Of a DNA stretch of 64,000 nt, positions 35,113-42,574 are shown piece by piece. Origin of the DNA: Planctomycetota bacterium. GTDB taxonomy: Bacteria > Planctomycetota > UBA1135 > UBA2386. The stretch's first letter is position 1. Each line of letters starts with the position of its first letter. Position numbers and translations under genes: made by a program. Location: NCBI GenBank assembly GCA_020849665.1, contig JADLFX010000105.1, positions 62,001-126,000 of the forward strand. The letters run 5' to 3'. A model generated the notes under the pieces. The model did no database searches. It saw only the letters and a list, made by a program, of their open reading frames with translations, and had not been told where the DNA came from.

Positions 35113-36029
35113 ACCCGGCCGACATCTCGTTGGTGATCTCGGTGTGGAACCGCCGCGACGACCTGCGGGAGAACCTCGCGGCGATCCGCGCCCAGACCGT
35201 GCCGCCGCTGGAGGTGATCGTCGTCGACAACCACTCCCACGACGGCACGCCGGAGATGGTGCAGCGGGAGTTCCCGGAGGTGAAGCTGATCCGGATGCCG
35301 CATTCGCGCTACGGCGCGTGCGAGACCTTCAACATCGGATTCGCCAGCGCCCGCGGCACCTTCCTGGGCATCCTCGATGACGACGTGGTCCTGCCGCCGG
35401 ACTTCGTGGCGTCGATGCTGGCGGAGTTCGCCAAGGAGCCCGGGACCACCGCGATCCTCTCGCCGCGGGTGCGGGAGCCGGAGATGCCGGAGTGGTTCCT
35501 GAATTCGGAGGCGTACAGCCGCGAGCGCTACATGAGCACGTTCCGCGGCTGCGCCAGCGTGGGCCGGCGCGAGGTGCTGGCCCGCGCCGGCTTCTACGAC
35601 CAACGCTTCTTCATCTTCGGCAACGAGCGCGACCTGACGACGCGCCTGCTCAACCTGGGTCAGCGGGTGAAGATGGTTCCCAGCATCACCGTGTACCACA
35701 AGGCGCCGTTCGGCATGCGCCACGGCAAGCGCAGCCTCTACTACCACGTCCGCAACTTCTGGCTCTGGTCGTTCAAGTACGTCCCGTGGTCGAAGGTGCT
35801 CTCGTTCCCGTTCCGGATCCTGGCCAAGGGGCTGGGCCGCAAGGGCGGCGGCCAGGGCCTGGCCACCGACGCCGTGGGCACGATCGGACTCTTCGACAAC
35901 ATCAAGGCCGTGCCGGGGGGCTACTGGATCTGCCTGAAGGCCACGCTCGCGGCGCTGTGGCACCTGCCGTACTGCCTCAGGCACCGGCAGGTGTGCCGGG
36001 CCCCCGACTTCGACCTGCCTCTGCGGTGA
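35109..36029 (+). CDS. GT2-family glycosyltransferase
   Basis: The 306-residue protein starts by ATGA overlap with the deacetylase. GT2 blocks are LVISVWNRRDDLRENLAAI, VIVVDNHSHDGTPEM, a CETFNIGFASARG segment, GILDDDVVLPPDF with a DDD metal site, and later FIFGNERDLTTRLLNLG in place of the ED motif. The C-terminal 90 residues are basic and aromatic, including SLYYHVRNFWLWSFKY, and probably lie on the membrane. This member differs from the neighbouring WbbL-like enzymes and ends the coupled run; an 82-base gap follows. Confidence 0.87.
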   Translation: MNPADISLVISVWNRRDDLRENLAAIRAQTVPPLEVIVVDNHSHDGTPEMVQREFPEVKLIRMPHSRYGACETFNIGFASARGTFLGILDDDVVLPPDFVASMLAEFAKEPGTTAILSPRVREPEMPEWFLNSEAYSRERYMSTFRGCASVGRREVLARAGFYDQRFFIFGNERDLTTRLLNLGQRVKMVPSITVYHKAPFGMRHGKRSLYYHVRNFWLWSFKYVPWSKVLSFPFRILAKGLGRKGGGQGLATDAVGTIGLFDNIKAVPGGYWICLKATLAALWHLPYCLRHRQVCRAPDFDLPLR

Positions 36030-36086
36030 GCGGTGCCGTGCCGCCACGCGGCGGCCCTTCCGCAACGTGGCATTCCCGGGTGCGCC

Positions 36087-36110
36087 GCTGCGGCGGCATG
36101 ATGCCGCAGC
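36087..36110 (+). promoter_or_regulatory. Inverted repeat immediately before a start codon
   Basis: GCTGCGGC (36087-36094) pairs perfectly with GCCGCAGC (36103-36110) around an eight-base loop; one base later the ATG at 36112 begins. It could end transcription of the upstream glycosyltransferase run, or fold in the leader and mask the start. No T-tract follows. Confidence 0.4.
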
Positions 36111-36111
36111 G

Positions 36112-36633
36112 ATGCGGTCCCTCCTGCTGGTCGTGGCGGTCCTGGCCGCGGTCGCGCTCGCCGTAGTGCTGGCGCTGCGCCCCGGCGACCGGGCCATGGT
36201 CGAGACCGTGTTCGCGGAACTCGACTCCGCCCTGCGGTCGCGTGATGCCGCCGGCGTGGTCGAGCTGGCCGGGCCGGACTACGACTTCGCCGGGCACTGG
36301 GGCGAGACGCTGCGCGGGTTGTCGGGCGGCGTGGAGGTGCTCGGCCCGGACCGGTCCGCCGTGCAGCGCGTGCAGGTCCGCGCGCTGCTGCAGGGCGCCC
36401 TGGCCCGTCCTGGCGGGGAGCCGCCGCGCCTCCACGTGGAGGTGCTGGAGGTGGATGGCGCGGAAGGCCGGGTGCGGGCGCGGGTGCTGCTGCGTCTGGC
36501 CAGCGGTTGGCGCGGGCTGACCCTGGTCCCGAGCCGCGGCGGGGAGACGGTGGGGTTCGAGTTCACCCGCCACGGCTGGCTCTTCCCCGCCCTGCGGGTG
36601 GCGCGCCACGACCCGGTCGTGGTACGGCGATGA
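36112..36633 (+). CDS. Signal-anchored protein of unknown function (possible NTF2-like fold)
   Basis: The 173-residue protein starts MRSLLLVVAVLAAVALAVVLAL, one membrane anchor, so the rest is outside the cytoplasm. The mature part begins with a helix AMVETVFAELDSALRSRDAAGVVELAG followed by alternating strands, an order that resembles SnoaL/NTF2-like domains, though no family signature is certain. It sits inside the polysaccharide locus, after an inverted repeat and before another promoter, so it may be a separate small unit or an accessory periplasmic factor. I selected the ATG at 36112 because it directly begins the hydrophobic segment. Confidence 0.6.
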   Translation: MRSLLLVVAVLAAVALAVVLALRPGDRAMVETVFAELDSALRSRDAAGVVELAGPDYDFAGHWGETLRGLSGGVEVLGPDRSAVQRVQVRALLQGALARPGGEPPRLHVEVLEVDGAEGRVRARVLLRLASGWRGLTLVPSRGGETVGFEFTRHGWLFPALRVARHDPVVVRR

Positions 36634-36644
36634 GCGCGGCGAAC

Positions 36645-36673
36645 TTGGTCCCCCGGCCGGATCCGGGTATGGC
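36645..36673 (+). promoter_or_regulatory. Sigma-70-like promoter before a GT2 gene
   Basis: TTGGTC (36645-36650) and TATGGC (36668-36673) are separated by 17 bases, the ideal spacing. The -10 box ends nine bases before the ATG at 36683, so the leader would be only a few bases. It suggests the last two glycosyltransferases can be transcribed separately from the upstream run. Confidence 0.45.
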
Positions 36674-36682
36674 GTGCGCTCG

Positions 36683-37735
36683 ATGATCTCGGCGGTGGTC
36701 GTGAACTGGAACGGCCGGCACTACCTCGAGGAGTGTCTCGCCGCGCTCCTGGCTCAGGAGCCGCCGCCGGCGGAGGTGATCCTGGTCGACAACCACAGCG
36801 ACGATGGTTCGCGTGAGTTCGTCGGGCGCGCATTCCCGGGTGTGCGCGTGCTCGACACCGGCCACAACCGCGGGCCGGCCGCGGCGCGCAACTTCGGCGT
36901 GTCGAGCGCGCGGCACGGGACCGTGCTGCTGCTCGACAACGACGTCGTGCTCCGTCCGGGCGCGCTTGCGGCGCTCGCACGGTCCCTCGCGGAGCAGCCG
37001 GGCACGGCCGCGGTTCAGGCGCGCAGCCTCTGCGCCGATCGACCCGACCTTGTCCACTACGACGCGGCCGACCTGCACTACCTGGGCGTCCTGGTGCTGC
37101 ATAACTGGTTCCAGCCGCTGGTCGTGGCGGGTCCGCCGCCGGAACCCGCCGGCGCGGTCGTGGCGTTGTGCATCCTGGTCGATCGCGACGCCTGGCTGCG
37201 CGTGGGCGGGCACGACGAGGAGCTCTTCATCCTGTTCGAGGACAACGAGCTGTCGTGGAAGCTGCGGCTGGCAGGCTACCGGCTGCGCCTGTGCGCGGCG
37301 GCGCTCTGCGTGCATCGCGGCGGCACGGCGGGACTCTCGCTGCGCGAGTCGAGCGACCCCTACCCGGCGCGGCGCACGTTCCTGCACAGCCGCAACCGCC
37401 CGCGCGTGCTGCTCGCCTGCATGCACTGGCGCACCCTGCTCCTCACGCTGCCCGCCCAGCTGCTCTACGGGTTCGTGCACTTCGGCTTCGCGTTGCGGCG
37501 CGGCCACGTGCGCGCCTGGCTGCGCGGCAAGTGGGACCTCCTGCGCGGCCTGCCTGCCCTGCTCCGCCGCCGCCGTCGGATCCAGGCGCTGCGCGTGGTG
37601 CCCGACCGTGCCATCCTGATCGCCGCCCCACTCACCCTCAACCCCACCGTGGCCGCGCGCACCGGAACGCTGCGCCGCTGCCTGGATGCGGCGTGGATCG
37701 GCTACTGGCGGGTCGTGCGGAGGCTCTGTGGCTGA
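36683..37735 (+). CDS. GT2-family glycosyltransferase
   Basis: The 350-residue protein starts MISAVVVNWNGRHYLEECL, with VILVDNHSDDGSREF, NRGPAAARNFGVSSARHG, LLLDNDVVL as the metal site, and ILFEDNELSWKLRLAGYRL as the catalytic block. A C-terminal basic amphipathic stretch with a hydrophobic helix (LLLTLPAQLLYGFVHFGFAL) suggests membrane association. A GTG nine bases upstream is a less likely start. The last eight bases overlap the next gene. As with its neighbours the sugar is not predictable; the group resembles rhamnosyltransferases. Confidence 0.87.
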   Translation: MISAVVVNWNGRHYLEECLAALLAQEPPPAEVILVDNHSDDGSREFVGRAFPGVRVLDTGHNRGPAAARNFGVSSARHGTVLLLDNDVVLRPGALAALARSLAEQPGTAAVQARSLCADRPDLVHYDAADLHYLGVLVLHNWFQPLVVAGPPPEPAGAVVALCILVDRDAWLRVGGHDEELFILFEDNELSWKLRLAGYRLRLCAAALCVHRGGTAGLSLRESSDPYPARRTFLHSRNRPRVLLACMHWRTLLLTLPAQLLYGFVHFGFALRRGHVRAWLRGKWDLLRGLPALLRRRRRIQALRVVPDRAILIAAPLTLNPTVAARTGTLRRCLDAAWIGYWRVVRRLCG

Positions 37736-38642
37736 CGCGCCTTCCGTCGTGGCGATCGTGGTGAACTGGCGCCTCGCCGAGGCGACGTTGCACTGCCTCG
37801 CGGACCTGCGTGCCTGCGGCGTGCCGGGGCTCGAGGTGGCGGTGATCGACAACGGCTCGGACGACGGCTCGGTGGAACGGCTGCGCGCCGGAGCGCCGCA
37901 CGCGACCCTGATCGCGCTGCCGGAGAACTCCGGCTACTGCGCCGCCGTCAATCGCGGGCTGCGGCATGCGCGCGAACGCGGTGCCCGCCACGCACTGCTG
38001 CTCAACAACGACCTGCGCCTCGCGCCCGGGTTCCTGCCGCCCCTGGTCGAGGTCCTCGACAACGATCCGAGCGTGGCCGGCGTGATGCCCACGGTGCTCG
38101 GGCCAGACGGCCGGGTCTGGAGCTGCGGCGGGGACCTGCGCTTCGGGCCCAACCTGGTCGCGCTGCGCCATCAGGGAGCGGCGCCGCCGCCACGCACGCT
38201 CGGACCGCAGCTGGTGGGGTTCCTGCCGGGAGCCTGCGCGCTGTACCGGCTCGCCGACCTGGCCGCGGTCGGCGACCTGGACGAGGCCTACTGGATGTAC
38301 ATGGAGGACGCCGACCTCGGCCTGCGCCTGCGGCGGCTGGGGCGCAAGCTCCTCTGGATCCCCTGGGTGCATGCCGTGCACGTCCCCGGCTCGTCCTCGG
38401 GCGGCGCGCGCTCGCCATTGCGCAAGTTCCTGATGGGGGCGAACGAGATCCGGCTGCTGCGCGCGCACGGCACCGCGCGTCTCTGGCTGGCGTTCCTGCT
38501 CTGCGACCTCCTCGCCGCGCCGCTCGCGCTGCTGGGCGGTGCGCCGCGGGGCGGAGTGGCCAAGCTGCGCGGGATCCTCGCTGGCATCCGCGGCCGCCGG
38601 CTGGACGCGGCCGCGCTGGCCGGCCTGCTGGCGCGCGCCTGA
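37728..38642 (+). CDS. GT2-family glycosyltransferase
   Basis: From a GTG with GGAGG four bases upstream, the protein has 304 residues: VVAIVVNWRLAEATLHCL, AVIDNGSDDGSVERL, NSGYCAAVNRGLRHARERG, LLNNDLRL (metal site), GFLPGACALYRLADL and YWMYMEDADLGLRLRRLGRKL. This is a complete WbbL-like GT2 enzyme with a short hydrophobic tail. It overlaps the preceding gene by eight bases and is the last gene of the polysaccharide locus. rho is convergent, its stop 25 bases away. Confidence 0.87.
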   Translation: MADAPSVVAIVVNWRLAEATLHCLADLRACGVPGLEVAVIDNGSDDGSVERLRAGAPHATLIALPENSGYCAAVNRGLRHARERGARHALLLNNDLRLAPGFLPPLVEVLDNDPSVAGVMPTVLGPDGRVWSCGGDLRFGPNLVALRHQGAAPPPRTLGPQLVGFLPGACALYRLADLAAVGDLDEAYWMYMEDADLGLRLRRLGRKLLWIPWVHAVHVPGSSSGGARSPLRKFLMGANEIRLLRAHGTARLWLAFLLCDLLAAPLALLGGAPRGGVAKLRGILAGIRGRRLDAAALAGLLARA

Positions 38643-38667
38643 ACGTCCTCGCGGCCGCGGGGCACCC

Positions 38668-40020
38668 TCAGAGGCCGTGGATCAACTCTGCGTTGTCGCG
38701 GGTCTTCGCCAGCTGCTCGATCACCCGTTCCAGGGCCTGGCGGCGATCGAGGTCGACGAGATGGCGCCGCAGCCTGCGGATCCGCTCCAGCTCCTCGGCC
38801 GGGAGGAGGTTGTCCTCGCGGCGCGTGCCGGTCGCGGCGACGTCGAGCGCGGGATAGACGTGCAGCTCGGTCAGCTGCGGATCGAACACGATCTCGCAGT
38901 TGGCCTTGCCCTGGAACTCCTCGGCGATGACCTCGTTCATGCGCGACCCGGTTTCGGTCAGCATGGTGGCGATGACGGTCAGCGAGCCGCCCTCCTCCAT
39001 GGCGCGGGCCGAGGCGAAGAGGCGCTTCGGCTTCTGCAGTGCAACCGCATCCAGTCCGCCACCCAGGATCTTGCCGGAGTGCGGAACCTCGGTGTTGTAG
39101 GCGCGCACCAGCTGGGTCAGGGAATCCATGAGCAGCACCACGTGTTCGCCGGCCTCGACCATGCGCCTGGCTCGCTCCAGGACGATCTCGGCCAGAGCGA
39201 CGTGGCGCGCCGCCGGTTCGTCGAAGGTCGAGGCCACGACCTCGCGTCTGCTGTCGGGGCCGGTGCCGCGGAGAACCTCCGTGACCTCCTCGGGGCGCTC
39301 GTCCACGAGCAGCAGGATCACGTAGCACTCGGGATGGTTGGCGAGGATGCCCTGGGCCAGGTGCTTGAGCACCACGTTGCGCCCGGACAGGGGCGGGGTC
39401 GACACCAGCACGCGCTGGCCGCGGCCCAGCGGCACCAGCAGGTCGAAGAGGCGCAGATCGATGCCGCAGCCGGGGTGCTCCAGGCGCAGCCGCTCGTGCG
39501 GCAGCACCGGCGTCATGTCGTCGAAGGGGATCCGCCGCTTGAGGTCTTCGATGCTGCCGCCGTTCACCGCCTCGATGTGCAGGAGCGCGAAGTACTTCTC
39601 GCCTTCCTTGGGCGGGCGCACTGGCCCGGCCAGCTGGTGCCCGGTCTTGAGGTTCAGGCGCCGGATCTGGCTGGGGCTCACGTACACGTCGTCGGGCCCC
39701 GCCAGGTACGAGAAGCGCTTCGAGCGCAGGAAGCCGAATCCGTCCGGCAGCACGTCGAGAACGCCCTCGCCCCAGCCGAGACCGGTGCTCGTCACGCGCC
39801 GCCGCAGGACCTGGAAGATCAGCTCCTGGCGATTCAGCCCGGGATAGCCCTCGACTCCTTCGGTGCGCGCGAGCTCGAGCAGCTGCGGCATCGAGAGCTG
39901 CTGCAGGCGCGGCAGGTCGTAGTCGGTCCGCTTGGCGGCTTCGTAGATCTCGTTGCGCTCTGCTTCGCCGAGGTTGTCCACTTGCGGGGGGATCTGACCA
40001 CTCTGTTGTTCCCTGGTCAC
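38668..40020 (-). CDS. rho: Transcription termination factor Rho homologue with degenerate Walker A
   Basis: From the GTG at 40020 the protein has 450 residues. It has a Rho_N helical domain (SMPQLLELARTEGVEGYPGLNRQELIFQVLRRR, split around 43-75), an OB-fold RNA-binding part with GVLDVLPDGFGFLR, and a RecA-like motor with DERPEEV (240-246), STFDEPA, Walker B LLMDS and SGTR-equivalent TGTRRED. The Walker A loop reads TPPLSGRN (208-215) where Rho normally has APPKAGKT, so the ATP-binding Lys and the Thr are replaced by Arg and Asn. Gln303 also replaces the usual Arg four residues after the Walker B Asp. It may be a paralogue with altered ATPase activity. An ATG at 40107 with its own AAGGA is an alternative start. 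Confidence 0.85.
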   Translation of the reverse strand: MTREQQSGQIPPQVDNLGEAERNEIYEAAKRTDYDLPRLQQLSMPQLLELARTEGVEGYPGLNRQELIFQVLRRRVTSTGLGWGEGVLDVLPDGFGFLRSKRFSYLAGPDDVYVSPSQIRRLNLKTGHQLAGPVRPPKEGEKYFALLHIEAVNGGSIEDLKRRIPFDDMTPVLPHERLRLEHPGCGIDLRLFDLLVPLGRGQRVLVSTPPLSGRNVVLKHLAQGILANHPECYVILLLVDERPEEVTEVLRGTGPDSRREVVASTFDEPAARHVALAEIVLERARRMVEAGEHVVLLMDSLTQLVRAYNTEVPHSGKILGGGLDAVALQKPKRLFASARAMEEGGSLTVIATMLTETGSRMNEVIAEEFQGKANCEIVFDPQLTELHVYPALDVAATGTRREDNLLPAEELERIRRLRRHLVDLDRRQALERVIEQLAKTRDNAELIHGL

Positions 40021-40033
40021 GATCCACCTCCCT
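40021..40033 (-). promoter_or_regulatory. Very strong ribosome binding site of the rho homologue
   Basis: On the minus strand AGGGAGGTGGATC runs directly into the GTG at 40020. It is an almost perfect complement to the 16S rRNA tail, rare in this window, and is the reason for choosing this start over the ATG at 40107, which has a weaker AAGGA seven bases upstream. Confidence 0.65.
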
Positions 40034-40185
40034 GGGGGGCGCGACGGAGGCGTGGCTTGGGACGTGGGCCTGGCCGGAGGCCGCACTTCGGATTCGGAAT
40101 GGACCATGGACGTTCCTTCCCGCGGTGGTGGGACGGCAACGGTGGATCGGACGAGACGAGGTGGGTCCGGCCCCAGCCTGGAGCG

Positions 40186-40836
40186 TCAGGTGTCCCTGGG
40201 TCGGGACGCGAGTCGTGCGAGGATCTCGTCGACCTGACGGCTCGTGTCGGCGCGCGAACCTTCGTTGCGGATGGTATAGGCGGCCCGGGCTTTTTTCTCG
40301 GCGAGAGAGGCCTGTGCGCGCTCGCGGCGGTGGAACTCCTCCGCCGACCAGCCGCGCCCGAGCGCCCGCGCCAGGCGCGTGGCCTCGTCCGCCTCCACGA
40401 ACACGCACACGTCACAGCGCTCGATCAGTCCTCCTTCGAGCAGGAGGGGGACGTCGAGCAGGGCCGAGGTCCCGGCGGCGCGGGCCGCCTCGAGGTCGTG
40501 CAGGATGGCGGCCCGGATCGCCGGGTGGGTGATGGCCTCCAAGTCCTTGCGCGCCCCTGGGTCGGTGAACACCTCGGCGGCCAGGGCCTGCCGATCGAGG
40601 CGGCCCTCCGGACCCAGGACCCGGCTGCCGAACCGGGCGGCGATGCGTGCCAGGATGGAGGGGACCTCCACCACCTCACGCGCCTTGCGGTCGGCGTCGA
40701 TCCAGGCCAGGCCCCGCGCGGCGAAGCACTCGGCAACCAGGGACTTCCCGGCGGCGACGCCGCCGAGGAGACCGATGACAAGGGGTGGGTGCGGCCGGAA
40801 CTCGCGGGCGCTGGCCTTGTGGGTCGGTTCCGGCAT
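40186..40836 (-). CDS. coaE: Dephospho-CoA kinase
   Basis: The 216-residue protein has the P-loop IGLLGGVAAGKS near residue 20, WIDADRKAREV with the catalytic Asp of the CoA-domain start, FGSRVLGPEGRLDRQAL, ITHPAIR, and LLDVPLLLEGGL with the Walker B-like Asp. These are the CoaE signatures in normal order and length. It phosphorylates the 3-prime hydroxyl of dephospho-CoA, the last step of CoA synthesis. It lies upstream of rho on the same strand with a 165-base gap to the GTG start chosen for rho, so shared transcription is possible. Confidence 0.93.
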   Translation of the reverse strand: MPEPTHKASAREFRPHPPLVIGLLGGVAAGKSLVAECFAARGLAWIDADRKAREVVEVPSILARIAARFGSRVLGPEGRLDRQALAAEVFTDPGARKDLEAITHPAIRAAILHDLEAARAAGTSALLDVPLLLEGGLIERCDVCVFVEADEATRLARALGRGWSAEEFHRRERAQASLAEKKARAAYTIRNEGSRADTSRQVDEILARLASRPRDT

Positions 40837-41115
40837 GGGCGGGTGATCCGCAGGGCCAGGGATCGTGGGCTAGACTGTGGTCGGCTCGCAAGTGGGCTCT
40901 CCGCGACAGCTTGACCCTCTTCTGCGAGCTACCTAGGATCCCAGCCCTTCGCCCTCCTCCCACCCCTCCAAAGGCTGCCCCTCGCCTCGAGGGATGGGCC
41001 GGAAGCCGGGCGGCGATCCTGGGATAGAGTCTTCTCGTCCCAGCACCGGCCCCCGGCCGCCAGTCCCCCCTGTCGCGACATGACCCCACGAGCCCGGATT
41101 CAGGAGCCCCGATCC

Positions 41116-42396
41116 ATGAGCCACCGCCAAAGCGGCGCCGCGCACGTCAACATCTACTTCCTGATCGTCACGATCATCCTCTTCCTCGGCGCCCTCGGGT
41201 TCGCCTACACGCAGCACACCGAGGTGCAGAAGCTGACGGCGGAGCGGGATCAGGCGCGCACCGAAGCCAAGGCCGCCAACCGCACCATCACGCACCGCGA
41301 GCAGCTGATCAGCGAGCTGAGCGAGTTGATCGGTGACGTCGGCGAGTACGAGGGCAAGGAGGGCTTCGACTGGACCGAGTACGGCGGCAAGCCCGAGCCG
41401 CTCAAGAACGTCTCGGCCCCCGCCAAGATCGCGAACACCGTCAAGGAGTTCGGCGCGGCGCTGAGCGTGCCGGAGAGCTCGCGCAAGGGCCTCGGCAACC
41501 TGCTCGGGGCGGCGAAGAGCGCGTTCGACGAGATGAAGGGCAAGGTGGCCTCGCTGGACAGCGAGCGCACCAAGCTCCTGGCCGACAAGGCCGCGCTGGA
41601 GAAGTCGATCAGCGACCAGACGCGCGATCGTTCGGCCGACGTGGCGCGGCTGACCCAGCAGCACAACGAGTTCCGTGGCACGATCGACAATTCCCTGAAG
41701 GGCAAGGACGACCTCATCACCAGCATGCGGGTGCAGGTCTCCGATCGTGACAAGAAGCTCCAGGAGGAGAAGGAGGCGCGCGCCGCCGACGTCCTCAAGC
41801 TCAACAAGGACGTGAACGTCCTCCAGGCCCGCATCAACGCGCAGGCCGAGAAGGTGCGCCTGGTCAACCCGCCGCAGATGCCGGACGGGGACGTCCTGAG
41901 CGCCTCGCCCTCGACCGGCCTTGCCTACATCAGCCTGGGCCGCAAGGACATGCTCCCCCTGGGCACCGTGTTCCGCGTGTCCGCTCCGGGCAGCAACGTG
42001 GTGAAGGCCCACGCGACCGTGGTGCGCCTCGAGCAGGATCGGGCCGAGGTGCAGCTCTCGGGCCTGCGCGATCGCTTCGATCCCGTGGTCCGCGGCGACG
42101 TGATCACCAACGACCTCTACAGCCCGAACGTGCGCCGCACCGTCGTGCTGATCGGCCGCTTCACGCCGCCGCTCAACAAGCCCACCGTGAAGCTCCTGAT
42201 GGAGAACCTCGGCAACAAGGTCGTCGACGCGGTCACCCCGGGCGTCGACCTGGTCGTGGTCGGCGGCGACGCGCTCAACGAGGCCGGCGACGGCTTCACG
42301 CCGATCACCGAGACGCCGGAGTACAAGCAGGCCCAGTTCCTGGGCATCGAGATCGCGCCCATGCACAAGGTGCGCGACTTCCTGAAGCTCGACTGA
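41116..42396 (+). CDS. Membrane-anchored coiled-coil protein with C-terminal BRCT-like domain
   Basis: The 426-residue protein has a short basic N-terminus, one transmembrane helix (about 10-33, YFLIVTIILFLGALGFAY), then charged helices with coiled-coil periodicity (about 35-80 and 140-250). A beta-rich middle (about 265-340) includes AYISLGRKDMLPLGTVFRV. The final 87 residues read like a BRCT domain: TVVLIGRF, a helix ending in LLMENLGNKV, TPGVDLVVVGG, and a helix KQAQFLGI before a terminal helix. BRCT domains are normally cytoplasmic or nuclear; here it is tethered to a membrane. AGGAG lies nine bases before the ATG. Function unknown; the topology is not settled. Confidence 0.6.
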   Translation: MSHRQSGAAHVNIYFLIVTIILFLGALGFAYTQHTEVQKLTAERDQARTEAKAANRTITHREQLISELSELIGDVGEYEGKEGFDWTEYGGKPEPLKNVSAPAKIANTVKEFGAALSVPESSRKGLGNLLGAAKSAFDEMKGKVASLDSERTKLLADKAALEKSISDQTRDRSADVARLTQQHNEFRGTIDNSLKGKDDLITSMRVQVSDRDKKLQEEKEARAADVLKLNKDVNVLQARINAQAEKVRLVNPPQMPDGDVLSASPSTGLAYISLGRKDMLPLGTVFRVSAPGSNVVKAHATVVRLEQDRAEVQLSGLRDRFDPVVRGDVITNDLYSPNVRRTVVLIGRFTPPLNKPTVKLLMENLGNKVVDAVTPGVDLVVVGGDALNEAGDGFTPITETPEYKQAQFLGIEIAPMHKVRDFLKLD

Positions 42397-42441
42397 GCCA
42401 GCGCCCGCTCCGCCGTCGCGGCGGAGCCCCGGCCCGACCTG

Positions 42442-42469
42442 CAACGCCTCGGACTGCTCCGAGGCGTTG
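42442..42469 (+). terminator. Intrinsic-type terminator hairpin
   Basis: CAACGCCTCGGA (42442-42453) pairs perfectly over 12 bases with TCCGAGGCGTTG (42458-42469) around a four-base CTGC loop, 46 bases after the coiled-coil gene. Only a poor T-run follows. Stem length and position make termination before tatC likely. Confidence 0.75.
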
Positions 42470-42574
42470 TGCGTTCATGGGCCCCGCGTCCTGCGTCATG
42501 CGCACCGGCACGGCCGCCGGCCGGTCCGGCCCGAGGGTTCCTTCGCTCCCGCGTGGAGCTACATTCGGCGCGCG

